Below, in pieces: positions 49,039 to 60,985 of a DNA stretch of 64,000 nucleotides. The stretch comes from Pardosa pseudoannulata. Taxonomy: Eukaryota > Arthropoda > Arachnida > Araneae > Lycosidae. Location of the stretch: assembly GCA_032207245.1 (NCBI GenBank), contig CM063502.1:49252404-49316403 (forward strand). The letters are read 5' to 3'. The stretch's first letter is position 1; each line of letters opens with the position of its first letter. The translations under genes and the position numbers were made by a program. Under the pieces are notes generated by a model. That model did not search any database. It was not told the origin of the DNA and worked only from the letters and a program-made list of their open reading frames with translations.

Positions 49039-49493
49039 TCTTTATATATTAAAATTCATCTGTCCGTGTGTTTGTAATAGAACTCCTTCTAAATGACTGG
49101 ACTGATTTTGATGAAATTTTGTGTATGTAATTAATTCGAGAGTGGTATTGATTCACAATTTGATCCGATAGAAAATGCTTTTTTTTTATTAAAAATCCAG
49201 AATTGTGCTCTTGTTGAGATCGTTATAATGCCGCTTGAAGCCTTTTACTGCCGACGTATCAGTGGCGCAGTGGTCAGAACAATGGGCTTCTGTATGAGAA
49301 GTCTTAGGATCGAATCTCCGTACAGGCTATGTGGGATACTTAATTTAATCTGATTACATTTGTGATGACTGTACGCGTGGTGGATTCAAGGATTGTTTAA
49401 ATATATTTATAAAATTATAATTTATTTAAAAAACATTTTATAATTTTTTGATTTACAGCTTTAAAACAGGACAACGTCTGTCGGGTCGTCTAG
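49039..49493 (+). mobile_element. Non-autonomous Helitron-like element, family 2 (455 bp)
   Basis: It begins TCTTTATATATTAAAATTCA after an A and ends GTCGGGTCGTCTAG before a T, the A|TC...CTAG|T arrangement. GACAACGTCTGTC just before the end gives a short hairpin. The 5' part (TGACTGGACTGATTTTGATG and AAATTTTGTGTATG) is a motif I know from arthropod Helitron-type repeats. It contains a tRNA-like segment at 49258-49320 and lacks coding capacity. Confidence 0.72.
49258..49322 (+). mobile_element. tRNA-like segment inside the Helitron-like element
   Basis: AGTGGCGCAGTGGTCAGAAC resembles an A box and GGATCGAATCTCC a B box, spaced about as in a tRNA. The acceptor stem is not intact. It is either a SINE insertion or a captured tRNA fragment. 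Confidence 0.5.
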
Positions 49494-49499
49494 TATACA

Positions 49500-50775
49500 T
49501 TTAAAATACGTAGGTATAAGCCATCCAAAGTGGTATTATTTACACAGCCCGAAAGACAATGGTTGCAACGACCAGATGTAAATATCAGTGACCAATATGA
49601 ATGTACGAAATTAGCAATGCTGTTTCTTCACATGAGCAATAAAATCTTTAGATTCATGGTAAAGAAAAATTAATTAGTTGTTATAAATATTTAACCTGAT
49701 TTTTTCAACATGTTATTACTATGTTAACTACTTTGCAATAAATCACGATGTTTTAGTATCAACCTTATAGAGAACTAAGCAGTGGTTATTCATTTTTTTT
49801 CAAAATGTATGTTTTTGATGAGAGGTAATGTTGATATATTTGAAGTGGTCACAGTCCAAAGTCAACCAAGTTCATTTGGAAAAATGTACAAACGTTGAGA
49901 CCTACAACTTATGCATCATAAGTAATTGTTTTAAATTAATCTGATTAAATTTTTAATAACTAGATTACTTTCTACAATATGTGCATGTGCACATATGGTA
50001 GAAAGTATATATATGTATATGAAAGACTAATTATTAACCAAAATGAAACAGTGAATGGTTTCATTTTATAACCGAAAAAGTGGTTGTGAATCCTTGATCT
50101 TGCCTCTGTTATTTTCAGTTAAATTGTTCAAAAAGAAAAACGTAAAACTAAATCAAAAATGATGGAGTAGTATTTAATCATTGTAAGGTAATAATACTAT
50201 AAAAGCAAGATGTTATTCTTTTGTAATGAAATATTGTTATTTAACAAATCCTTAATAATCAATACAAAATAATGTTATAAATTACTTTCAAACTCAACTC
50301 AAAGTCTTGTCTTTTATGTTTTTATATGTTAATGATTGTTTTTAAAAAGAAAATTTAAACTATAAGTACACTAATTAACTACTTACTAAATATCAATGTT
50401 ACAGCTATTTATGAGTTATTTTAACAGCATTTAGTTCCCAATATTTTGTTCATTAACTGCCTTAATTTAGTTATTTAAGGTTTAAAAATCAGTTTATTAG
50501 ACTTTAGGGTTCTAAAAACGCAAGAAATAAATAACTATAACGTCTGCTATTAACAACACAGTATAGAAAAAAGAAAAGTAAACATGATTTCCTAATAATT
50601 CTGAATTCATTTAGGGCTCAATGAGTGATATAATGGTTTGGAAACTCTTTCTAAGCTAAATATATACTTACTTAAACAGAATAATATCAAGAGGAAAAAA
50701 TAAAACTTTTGACATATAGTATTCATGCTAAATATTAAAAAAAAGCTCTCAAAATTTTATGGCATGTTTCTTTTA
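49500..50775. other. Intronic AT-rich sequence, nothing recognised
   Basis: It includes an inverted match near 49972-50007 (TTTCTACAATATGTGCATGT and ACATATGGTAGAAAG). No gene. Confidence 0.45.
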
Positions 50776-50789
50776 AAACGTATCCAAAG

Positions 50790-50950
50790 GATGATTGAAT
50801 GAGCTGGGAGCTGATTTTCGGTTCCGGAGGTCGTGGGTTCGAATCCCCCTGCAAGTATGGATGTTTGTAGCCATTTGGAATCGGCTTTTAATAGTAGACC
50901 CTGGTCTCATTATCTCTGGTGTAGTAAAAGAGTAGACTGTAGAACTTCGC
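50790..50950 (+). mobile_element. tRNA-derived SINE
   Basis: GGTCGTGGGTTCGAATCCCC is a near-perfect B-box and T-arm sequence. It is followed by TTTGTAGCCATTTGGAATCG, TAGTAGACCCTGGTCTCATT and AAAAGAGTAGACTGTAG. It is the same family as 56841-57020. The 3' CCAAACC tail is missing or mutated, and no target duplication was found. Confidence 0.8.
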
Positions 50951-51309
50951 ACTGCTGTTATTGTAGCACAAATTTTCTGTACTGAAATTTAATTCTATTC
51001 TTAATTCTAAAGATATTCGCAAATCCCATAAACATTTCGTTTAACTATACTTTTTAAAAATAAGCTGTTATTACGAAGCTATATTTTACTACTATATCAA
51101 AAAGTTCATAATTTCATGGATGAAAATTTATGTGCAAAGTGAATAGTTCGAGAAGTGTTTAGATGTATTTTATCTTTATAATAAAGGAATTTATAAAGAT
51201 TAATATTCAGACACATCCTACAACAATGCAAGAAGTGATGTTAAACTATTTTTCTAACAGTTTACTTTAAAGGATACTATATATTTTTCTTATTTTTCCA
51301 TCAAATAGT

Positions 51310-51600
51310 CAAATTGCTCATCCTGGTAACGCCCTATCAGCAACTCATCGGGATAGAAACGTCTTTCCTGGATTCACATTCACACGTAGTTTAGCAGTCG
51401 TAAGTTAGAAACCGTTTCTAAGTGTTGAAGTGAAATACGTTTCCGACGTCCTAAATCTTATCTGGTGTCAATGAGATCACTTCTTTATAGTGTTTACCTT
51501 TCGTATGTTCCGGATGTGTCAACAACCGTAATGCTGTCATCGGAACTTCCTGTTGTATGCGTTAGCCAACTGTAGTTTGTCGAGAAAATGAAAAATTATA
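51310..51600. promoter_or_regulatory. Less AT-biased intronic island with ETS-like sites (candidate element)
   Basis: It contains CATCGGAACTTCCTGT and GTTCCGGATGTG, which carry opposed GGAA/TTCC and CCGGAT ETS-type cores, plus GTAACGCCCTATCAGCAACT. It lacks coding potential. Function is inferred from composition and motifs only. Confidence 0.3.
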
Positions 51601-51604
51601 CATG

Positions 51605-53480
51605 AGGTTCGACTTCAGTTACCGTTTTCGAAGGAAACATGACAGATATGCTGATTTTTCTGCGACAATTACTTTTTTATTCTTGGGTGATGATACGACA
51701 TATCATCATGCTTAGACTTTTGTTCACTATTGCTGCTTGAAGTTTCTATATGACTTTTGAAACTGGAGATGCGACTATATTCATAATCTTAGAATATATT
51801 TTTTAAGGTAATAGCACAATCTACCCAATTTCTTTCAATTTTAACGAAATAATTAAAATAATTTACTGCATGACTTTTAAACGTGTTCTGAAGGTACTTT
51901 TACGCTTATCTGACTTTTGTATACTTGTTTTTTTATTTCCGCTTATCTTGCTGTTTGCCAAGAAAACTTGAGTCGCTAATTCAGGAAGATCCTGACATGG
52001 ATTGATGTTGCAGGGAATACATGTTGAAAAGTAAATGAATTGAAATTCCTAGTCAATCTAGTTGTACAAGGAAGATACGTGAATAACAATGCAGGGTATT
52101 TCTTAGATGTTAAAAATTGCAATACATTAAATCATGGAATTAATTTCCATTCTTAAAAGTCAGAGGATTTTGGATTCTGTTTGTGAGCTAGTTCAGTTTT
52201 TAAAAGCAGAATTTCTAATGTAAGACTATTTGTTTCTTATAATCTAAATATTTTAGTTTTCCTGTGATTTCTGTTACGTAACTTTTGTTGGACTTACTAA
52301 AAGTGTTATTCTTTTAATAAAGCCTGAGATAAATAAATAATCTGAAAATGAATTTAACACTTTAATAATAAATCAGCAAAGTCATTTTCCCCTAAAGATT
52401 TCAAAGATGAAATTTACATATATGTTTAGAATAAACAGTACATCTTTCCATAACCGAGAGTACTATTCCAAATTTTTGTCGAACAGAATTGACTGCTAAA
52501 GTACATAACAATCTCTCATATCTTTCTGTATATAACATTAATTTTATTAACAAATTTTTCTGAAACGTAGTCAAAACAATCCCGAATAAGAAATGATATT
52601 TATTCGAAGGTTAAGAAATAACTAGAAGATGTTGAATCGCAAATGCATGTTCTTCTTGATTAGTCATGTTTATGCTAAAAAAATCTTTAGCACGCTTTAA
52701 GGTAATTTTTGAGGGAGAGGTAAGATAATGTATCTGTTTCAGAAGCAACTACCATGTTCCGAATAACGCCTTTTATTTCGTGGTATATAAGAAAAATATT
52801 TCCTTATGACGCCCAAATAAGAATGACCGTATGACTTCAGTTTTATCTCACCTTACACTAAGTTTTATTTTCTTATAGATAACCACCAAAAATAATTTTT
52901 GAATAGTGGTATATGTAATTATACTTTTTTATGAAGTCTATTATAATATCTTTTTTTAAGTCTCAATAAGTATTTATAGAATAATCACGAAATGTTTTTT
53001 TATAATTATGAAATGCTTTGAGAATTACTTCAGAAACAGACTACTAACTTAAGGGGACAAAATTTAGGAGCAACAAGAATTTTGTTTTAGAATATAACAG
53101 TTTTTTGGAAGTCAGTACTACTGAACAGTTTTCTGGAAGTCAGTATTCCTGAATTTAATTATATGTCTTTTTCCTTGATAACATGTTTCTTTTATAATTC
53201 TGGTTTTTTTATTCTAAAGTATTTTTGAAGATTGGGTTTGTGACTGTCAAAATTCTAAGGTCTGCCTAACCAACTAAAATTAAATTTATTTGCGAACAGC
53301 TTTCAGTAACAACTTTGTCTTTAAGAACTAAAGTCTCATTCATTTGATTGGAGCAGTAGCTGGAATGGAGGAATTTCGAAATCAAAACAAGAATATAAAA
53401 TAAAATATTTCATAGCAAACAATGTAAAATTTTTATAATTAAAATTTTCCGTGTATAATTGTTTATTTGTATTATTTCAG
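51605..53480. other. Intronic AT-rich sequence with a short local duplication
   Basis: ACAGTTTTTTGGAAGTCAGTA and ACAGTTTTCTGGAAGTCAGTA repeat within 53098-53147. Otherwise nothing was recognised. Confidence 0.45.
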
Positions 53481-53489
53481 TGACAAAAG

Positions 53490-53605
53490 AATTTTAATAT
53501 ATGTACCTTTTCTGTCAGTTTAATCTGATATGTTAAAGCCCATTCTTTTGTTATTCTTATAAAATATAAAATACAATAAACTCCGCAATCATATTTTGTT
53601 GATTG
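53490..53605. repeat. Interspersed repeat fragment, matches 45241-45356
   Basis: It shows the same order of motifs as the earlier copy (TGTACCTTTTCTGTCAGT, CCCATTCTTTTGTTATT, TATAAAATATAAAATACAAT). Family unknown. Confidence 0.85.
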
Positions 53606-54009
53606 TAGATTGTTAAGAATGATAAATGCATTATTTCTATACATAATAAATGCAATAAATTATTCATCCCGATATGTATCATCAAGTTCGATATTTTAAA
53701 AAGACAATTGCGTAAAAAATTTATTAAAACAATGTTAACCTCGATACATATTATAAAGAAAAACTGAATTCGTGTACTGTTTAATACCTATTCAGAAAAT
53801 TTATAACAGTAAGACTAATGAAAGGGAAATGTTACAGAATAAACAACTCATTGTAAGAGCATTCAATAAAAACTTTCCCGCATTTGCTTCATTGCTATTC
53901 ACACATGTCCTTACTGTTTTTAGCGTGCCAACCGATAACTTTTAAATTAATGGTGTGAATAAAAGGCTGCGACTCCCTTGAGATATCATCAAGTCTACTC
54001 TTTTCTGTA

Positions 54010-54180
54010 CTCTTCTTTAAAACAAGCCATTAAAATTTCCCTTCCGTTGGCATGCGCTGAGTCAGCAAAGAGCTTCTCATTTTGACTGTACACCAACCCT
54101 TTGCCTATACCCACTCATTTTGGTTCGTTTTCTTTTTGGATTCTATTTAGTCAACCTTTTTCCCGTTCACGGCCAAAGTG
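54010..54180. promoter_or_regulatory. Intronic island with a Maf/AP-1-type palindrome (candidate element)
   Basis: GCTGAGTCAGC at 54056-54066 is the core of a Maf recognition element with an AP-1 TGAGTCA centre. The surrounding sequence (CCTTCCGTTGGCATGC, ACACCAACCCTTTGCC) is less AT-rich. Regulatory role is inference. Confidence 0.3.
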
Positions 54181-54389
54181 TTGAATTTGGATGGATTAAG
54201 AAAGATTTTGAATAAAAAACAAAAGTATCTCTTTCAAAAATTCAAACGTAAATATTCCAGAATATTTAAACATGTAGCAGTGAGTTTATGTAATATATTA
54301 AAATTATTACACTTAGACGATCTCTAAAATTCTCCTTTTCCCCTTCTCAGTTTTTTTATATCTATTTATTCGCGTAATACCTTATTTAG

Positions 54390-54619
54390 CCCTTTCGTGA
54401 GCCATTTATTTCTCACTCCATGTTTCTAAACTTTCAAAACAGAACTGCTAATTTTGTTCAATCGATCGAACAGTAGATGACAGAGCAAAACCGAAGCGGA
54501 AATCAGTCTTCCCGTCGTTTCAATAGCAAGACCATATTAGAATGGGTTTTGTGCTTCCCACAGGGTATTTTGTAAGATCCTGTAGATGGGAAGTAATCTT
54601 CCCACGGCCCACGAAAGGG
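54390..54619. mobile_element. piggyBac-like MITE (230 bp)
   Basis: The left end CCCTTTCGTGAGCC and right end GGCCCACGAAAGGG form a 14-bp terminal inverted repeat with one mismatch. Flanks are TTAG (54386-54389, one base off TTAA) and TTAA (54620-54623). There is no coding frame. It has longer, better-matched ends than the MITE at 28024. Confidence 0.85.
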
Positions 54620-55124
54620 TTAAAGGAGTGTTCGCTGCTTAAATTCTTTCAAGCCAGTCTCCCAAAGCTAACTCTGGAATAAATGCCAATTTTCTGTCCG
54701 CTGTCCACATTCCCCAGCTATCTCAATAAAATAGATCACACCTACAATGACTAAAATGCTACAATAATTGTGACTAAGCTGCTAGTTTCATGGGAATAAT
54801 CTCTCTGTGGTGCAAAACTTGTACCAGAAATGTATTTTCGTCACCTTTCACTATTTAGCGCTTGATGGGTAGGCAAGTCCATTCGTTAGTCTTAAAAAGT
54901 TAGTTTCATTACGGACTTCGTTACTTCCTTGTAATGGAGACAAGACTGCGTATTATTTAGGTCTACCCATTGCCCAGTAAGCTCGGGTAATTAAAAATAA
55001 TAGTGACTAACTAACTTTGTAGCGGCGAGAGAAATTTCGGACGTTACATATATACATGTGTGTGTATTATATTTTTTCATATTATACACTTTTTACTTGT
55101 TATTTAAATAATAGACCCTCTGTA

Positions 55125-55922
55125 TCCCCTATATAATAATAGCCTAAGTTATCTGTCCGTCTATCCTCCAATTTATGAAGCGGTTGGACCTAGAATTGAT
55201 AGCGGCATCCATATTGGATTCCTCATGAGTTAGGGTTAGCAAAATTCAAAGCGATGTCTTTAAAACGTTCGAAATCCCCCCTTCCCCCCTTTTATAGCGT
55301 TTAATGGCATTATATCAAGCCCCATTTTAAAAGCAAGCGATTCAATTTATCACGTATTAAATAGGTAAAACTAATAGTTTTTCTGGCATTATGACATCAT
55401 TCCCTTAACCATCTCATTTAATCATTTCTTATTTTGAATTATTTAAATATTGTCTGCAATATTTTCATACGTTTTATCACTGAACTTAGAAATTACGTAA
55501 ATAATTTTCCTTTATATATGGCTTAAATAATAGATTAGATACATATGTCATAATTTTAAATTTAATCATCGATTATTTTTTGTTGCAATGAAACTTTTAT
55601 AACCGGTATTAACAACAAATTATTTTCATAAAAGTTTAGGATTCTATTTCGCAGACTAATAAATATCTATCGTTTAAGTTATATATCTTTGAAAATTAAG
55701 AAGTTTGTTCGTTTGTGTGTTTGATTTTTATACATACCCACACGGTTTGCAATCGATTCGCCAAATTTTGGACATCATTCATATATACCGCCAAATAATC
55801 ACTGTCAGTATTAAAACCTATGCTGTCCATCCTACCATGTAATATGACAAGACAAATTAAAGTTGGCATGTAACATACGGCCAGTAAAATTTTTTACCCG
55901 TTCCGTCACGGCTATATGTTAG
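55125..55922 (+). mobile_element. Helitron-like element, family 1 copy B (798 bp)
   Basis: It starts TCCCCTATATAATAATAGCC after an A and ends CCGTCACGGCTATATGTTAG before a T (TTAG in place of CTAG). The first 480 bases match copy A. The middle differs: from about 55668 it holds a second Helitron-type start (ATCTTTGAAAATTAAGAAGT and TTGTTCGTTTGTGTG), so it may be chimeric or nested. Non-coding. Confidence 0.7.
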
Positions 55923-56537
55923 TATTTATACATTTATCTACAGTATAAGTTCAGGAAAAATGAACACAAAGCAAAATGCAGAACTAAAATACAAAGGTTT
56001 TATGATGATGTGTTTCATCAGCAATAATTACAAACTTTATTAAACGAAAGGATTGTTTAGATCCGACAAATGAATTACATATATATTATTTATGATACAA
56101 TAAATTAAAATGAATGTTTATCTACAATTCAAGGGTAATGCTAATCAGTTCCCGCTCTGGTTTACTATGCGTTCACAATAGTGGTTTAGTTACAAATTTG
56201 GAAATATAAAGATTTTTTCCCGTTAATTGCAAGAATTCAACAAAGGTGAATTAGAGTTCGCAATTGAAAGATTGTTTTAAAGTCCGTTCAGTGCCTTTCT
56301 CTTTTGGTACAAGTTCTAATATTAATTATTTCATGTGGCCCATTGCATTCAAAATAGAAAAAGATAAAGTTAACATTAACGAAAATATTAAAATAAATAA
56401 GAATTAAAATAATACAAGAAGTAAGTAAATACACTTACAACACTTTGGAGGAAGATTACAAGGAAAATTAGGTTTAAAATTAAAAATTTTTTTTACCCCA
56501 TAAAATTTTAAAGTTAATATTTACAAAATATTTTATA

Positions 56538-57411
56538 CTGGCATATAGCCCGTCATATGTCGGGATTAGTGAAATTTTTAATTTTTCAGAATTGTAAAAT
56601 ATCCTATGAGGAAAGCAGAAAAGTTTTTTTTTTTTTGGGGGGGGGGCGAGAGTTATCTTACAACAACCAATAATCGATAATTGAATTTAAAATTATCACA
56701 TATTTACCTAATCTGCTATTCAAGCCAGATATTAAAGAAAATTATTTACGTAATATCTAAGTTCAGTGATAGAACGTATGAAAATAATGCAGATGATTTA
56801 AATAATTTGAAATAAGAAATGAATAAATGAAATGGTTAAAGGTTTGGTTTGGTTTGGAATGCTACGGTCTACTTTTTTGCAACATGAGGGCTAATGAGAC
56901 CGGGACCTACAGTTTAAAGCCGATTCCGAACGGGTACGAACATGCATGCCACAGTGGGACTCGAACCCACGAACTTCGGTACCGAAGGTTAGCACCCTAA
57001 CCAATCGGCCATTGTTTGGCGAAATGGTTAAAAGAATGACGTCATAATGATATAAAAAATGTTATTTTTACCTATTTATTATGTGATAAATTTAATAGCT
57101 GGCTCTTAACCGGGGAAAATAGGGCTTGAAATAATGGCATTAAACGTTCGAAAAGGGGGAAAGGGATGGATTTCGTACGTTTTAAAGACGGCAGTATCTT
57201 TCGCTGTGATATGAAGCATATTTATACCAATTTATTTTAGAATCGGTTTGATAGTTTAGGAGAAGATAAACTTTACCCGTTTTGAATTTTGCTAACCCTA
57301 ACTCATCAAGAATCCAATACGGATGCCTCTATTCATTCCAAGTCCAACCGCTTCGTAAATTCGAGGACACACGGATAGGTAGATAACTTAGGCTATTATT
57401 ATATATGGGGT
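56538..57411 (-). mobile_element. Helitron-like element, family 1 copy C, inverted, with a SINE inside
   Basis: Read on the minus strand it ends CCCGACATATGACGGGCTATATGCCAG and starts near CCCCATATATAATAATAGCC (57410). It shares AAGTCCAACCGCTTCGTAAA-type sequence in inverse with copies A and B. A SINE with 12-bp target duplications interrupts it at 56841-57020. A G-run is at 56637-56647. Confidence 0.75.
56841..57020 (-). mobile_element. Best-preserved tRNA-derived SINE, with 12-bp target-site duplication
   Basis: On the minus strand: tRNA-like head with GGCCGATTGGTTAGGGTGCT (A box) and GTGGGTTCGAGTCCCAC (B box with paired T arm), body CCCGTTCGGAATCGGC and GGTCCCGGTCTCATTAGCCC, tail ATTCCAAACCAAACC. 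GAAATGGTTAAA flanks it at 56829-56840 and 57021-57032. The matching sites in Helitron copies A (about 24380-24400) and B (about 55399-55420) lack it. It is the reference copy for this family in the window. Confidence 0.93.
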
Positions 57412-57412
57412 A

Positions 57413-58565
57413 ATTTGATGGCTAGAATTGCCATTTTTAAAGATATACTTCATCTATGGGATGCATTCAAAAGGCAGACGTCTCAGCACCATAATCGTAG
57501 AAGCAATATAGATAGAGACATTTGGATTAGTTGTTCCGAATGGAGCTTCCTTACAAATATTGTGAAATTTGTTTGAAAGACAGGGAACGAAAGTGGTGGA
57601 ACCTTCCAGAAGAGATTTGGAAGAAACCCACAACATTTACATATAGAAAACTGTTAATTACAGAGTGTGATGCTTCTAATAACATTTAAGGTGGTTGGTA
57701 TCGAATCCTCTTCCTTCACGTTAATCTATTAGGGAAAGTGTTTCTACTGCTAGACAGTTTTCCTTTACAGATCACTTTAAATAAATTTTATCACTAGATA
57801 AAACGGAAAGTTCTCCAGGGTAATGTATTAAAAACTTTATAAAAAGAGCGAAAAAAATATTTGTTTTGAATCATTTGTGGACAAATTTGATACGGTCTTC
57901 TTCGCAAATAGTGACTTTTTACCGACATACATTTCAAAATGGGTTGCATATAACCCAGGAAAATTTTCCACTTTATGGTGGTAAAATTTGTTTAATTATT
58001 ATTTGAAAATCAGAGAAAAAAACATTTTTTGAATTGGTATTATAGTAATAAAAATTATGTAGGAAAATACTAATATCTGTATAATGAAGGGCAGGTGGAA
58101 AGATGCAAATCCAAGTATATTAAGAAAAATTAAAAAATAAAGGACAAATGCTTTTAGATGCTAAATTTTGTACTTATATTAAATTTTTATGTTGCTATAA
58201 ATGCCATTTCGAAAGGTTATTGCTAGTAAAAAGACAAAAATGGGAACAGAAGAAAAAAACTATTTCTGAATTAACTTTTCCAGAAAATCTGAGACTCCAC
58301 CTTTTCAATCTTGTGCTACCAACTGTTTTTCAGAACTGAATCGGATTTGAAACCGCAGATGAGGATTAGATGTATAAGAGGTGACACTGAAGATATAAGT
58401 TATCTTGAACAATTTTTTTACTTAAATTAGGAGCAGTATATGAGGTAGAGATTAATGTAAGCCATAGAGTTAAAGTCCAAAGATTTTTAAGAAGACAGTT
58501 AAAGCCTTCTAAAAATTAGTCTTCTGAAAGGCAGCTTTGAACTGTGTAGGTATTTAGATGTCCAT
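57413..58565. other. Intronic sequence with two unsupported short frames
   Basis: The minus frame at 57454-57636 (MLWVSSKSLLEGSTTFVPCL...) and the plus frame at 58148-58339 show no domain I recognise. They might be transposon relics, but I cannot support that. Confidence 0.4.
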
Positions 58566-58578
58566 TACATCATCTTAA

Positions 58579-58722
58579 CACATTGTGTGCGAGTACATTT
58601 CGCAGCGGAATTGTACCGGCAGCGAGCGTTTTGCACGTAAATTTATTTATTCAGTTAAATCTCAGTAGATCGAAAATTTTCGTATTTTATATTGAAATAT
58701 ACAAATATATAAATAGACAAAC

Positions 58723-58753
<31 letters not shown>

Positions 58754-59391
58754 ATATAAATAGACAAATAAACAAATTATATATATAAAAATACAAATAT
58801 TAAAATATAATATAATATATAAATAAATAAATAAATAAATAAATATATATATATATATATATATATATCAATCATTTTCGCAAGGATAAATAAAAAGTTA
58901 ATTTTAAATCTAAATTGATTTTTTTAAATCAACCTTCCCGTTGTGTGGTTCCGCATCGACTTATGTAAAAACTATCTTTTATTTGTCTAAATTTTTCCAA
59001 AATCTATGTAGTAGACAAGAACATTCGGCTTCGTTTTCCTGTATATACCGTTATTTTTGTACCCACAAACAAACCATGTTGTTATACTAACCCGTTCTAG
59101 TACGTGACCCGCGCTCAAGTATTAATCATAAGAAAACGTACTAATAGTACGTGTCCCGCATACAATGCATTAATCTTTTAGGGTCCAAGTTAATTTTTCT
59201 CATTTCCAAGGTAGTCTGGTCTAAATTTTGAGTTTTATCAGTTTATTGTGTCCACCTTGAAATTTTAAGTGAGTTAGACAAGAGTGAACAGCAATTCTTA
59301 AATTTAAAAACAACCTTAAAACCTCATTCGACGTTTGATTTAATGCAAAGAAAGATGGTATCGTATCATACTTGCGTTGTACCTCAAAGTG
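58579..59391. mobile_element. Probable piggyBac-like MITE (813 bp) flanked by TTAA
   Basis: The left end CACATTGTGTGCG and right end CTCAAAGTG form a short imperfect inverted repeat (CACATTG against CACTTTG). TTAA lies on each side (58575-58578 and 59392-59395). The left subterminal part (TTCGCAGCGGAATTGTACCG) resembles the MITE at 28024 (TTTTGCAGCGAAACC). It contains the simple repeat at 58720-58868. Confidence 0.65.
58720..58868. repeat. (TA)n and (AAAT)n simple repeats
   Basis: TA runs at 58723-58749 and 58844-58868 flank AATATAAATAGACAAA-type sequence and an AAAT array at about 58818-58843. Confidence 0.93.
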
Positions 59392-59395
59392 TTAA

Positions 59396-60920
59396 AATGC
59401 AGTACAGAGACAGGCAAGGCCAAGTCAGAAAGAAAACATGATCTGTTAGACAGTAACCTAGTTAAATATATTTGAATGAAATCTCGGTGTACAAAAATGG
59501 AAATTTTATAATTCCTCATTTTAATTACTCATTTGAACAATTTTATTTTTTCAAGTAAATATATATAAAGTAAATATCTGTCATTTATAAAAATGTATAA
59601 CAAATTAAGTTATTAACTCTAGCAATTTATTTTGAAACCAATGCTGAAAAAATACATATTTAAAAAATATTTCAAGGTATATTCAATACATGGAGGAATG
59701 AACTTGAGTTACATACGAGAATAAAAGTATCTGTATAAGGTTTTCGAATGTAAATAAAACCATACATATACAATGCAAGGTCGTAGATGATGAATTTAAG
59801 TTATTACACTCTGAATCAAAATGTTACGTTTCATTAAAACTCGTTCTATTACTAAGAACCTCTTCAGATTAAGAAACGGGGGATTTCTGATATCTTTTAG
59901 TTTATTGAAAGAAAGTTGGCTGTATATTGTAGAAACCGTAAAAAAAGATAATAAATGAATAAGAACTTTGATAAATGGCACTTACGACAAGCGGTTGGAA
60001 GAAAAGAATGACACTAAAGTTGTGTGCCGTGTCTGGTGAGAAAGATTGATTAGGATGTTGAGGTTCTCATGATCTCATTTTGGAAGCAAACACCGTGTTC
60101 TCATGAACACAAATATGGTGCTTACAAGTGTTAATTGCTGCATGTTTTTCATCAGCCTACTTTATTGATCAATGATGTCGTTCGGTGCAACAAAAGTTGA
60201 AGCTCTAGATATAGACTAAATGACTCGGATTTCGCTTAATTATAGAGTATTTATTTAGAAACTGAGGATATTGTGTTATGTGAAAGTAGATACATCTTTC
60301 ATGGAGCCAATATGTAACATAAACTTCTAGTTTGCTGTAGTTCAAACCAGATAAGGGAAAACAAAGGTCATAGTTTGAATTCCTGATGTATTTATGACTT
60401 TTGATTGCAAAAGAATGAGATTAAATGACTTTTAATGGTGAAATAATTGATATTAGCTATTGAATGCGAAGTGATGAGATTGAGTCACCTGAGATTTTGT
60501 AAACCTTTTATATTCTCTAAAAAACTTCATAGCCCAGTATTCGATATGTGAAAGAAATTTTTTCCGGAGAACTGATAAGGGCAGAAGACCCACATTCATG
60601 TTACATTTAAGAAAATGAAGAAAATGGAATGCACTGTTATAAGCCATGCTTCAGATAACATAGTGTGTTCCAAAATATTAATTATCTAAACATCGTATTA
60701 TTAGCTAAAAGTTCTGTTTATTCTGTTGTTTAAGAAATTTCTTATGATGTGTTTACTAAAAATGTAAAATATTAATATATTAATTTCCTTCATTGTATTA
60801 TAATATATTTTATGTTTTATGTTTTTAAATGACTGATCTTATATCGCAGAAAGAATTTGATTACCTTTAATACAATTTGTAAGATTATTTTATATACCCA
60901 TACTATAAGGGAGCGTTTCA
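59396..60920. other. Intronic AT-rich sequence, nothing recognised
   Basis: The frames at 59796-59981 and 60453-60647 (both minus) are unsupported. No repeats with defined ends. Confidence 0.45.
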
Positions 60921-60927
60921 TTCACGA

Positions 60928-60985
60928 CGAGGCACGTACCCTACAAGGGCTGGAGGGCTTGAGCCCCCCCCCATCTATCCCATCA
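60928..60985. mobile_element. Possible DNA-transposon end fragment (GAGGCACGTACC...GCCCCCCCCC)
   Basis: GAGGCACGTACCCTACAAGG then GGCTTGAGCCCCC resembles 32070-32115. The opposite end was not located. No coding capacity. Confidence 0.35.

Noticed and set aside
56940..57010. Functional tRNA gene on the minus strand
   Set aside because: It is the head of a SINE with body, tail and target duplications.
57454..57636. 60-residue minus-strand frame
   Set aside because: It has no recognisable domain or splice context, and its length is within chance expectation.
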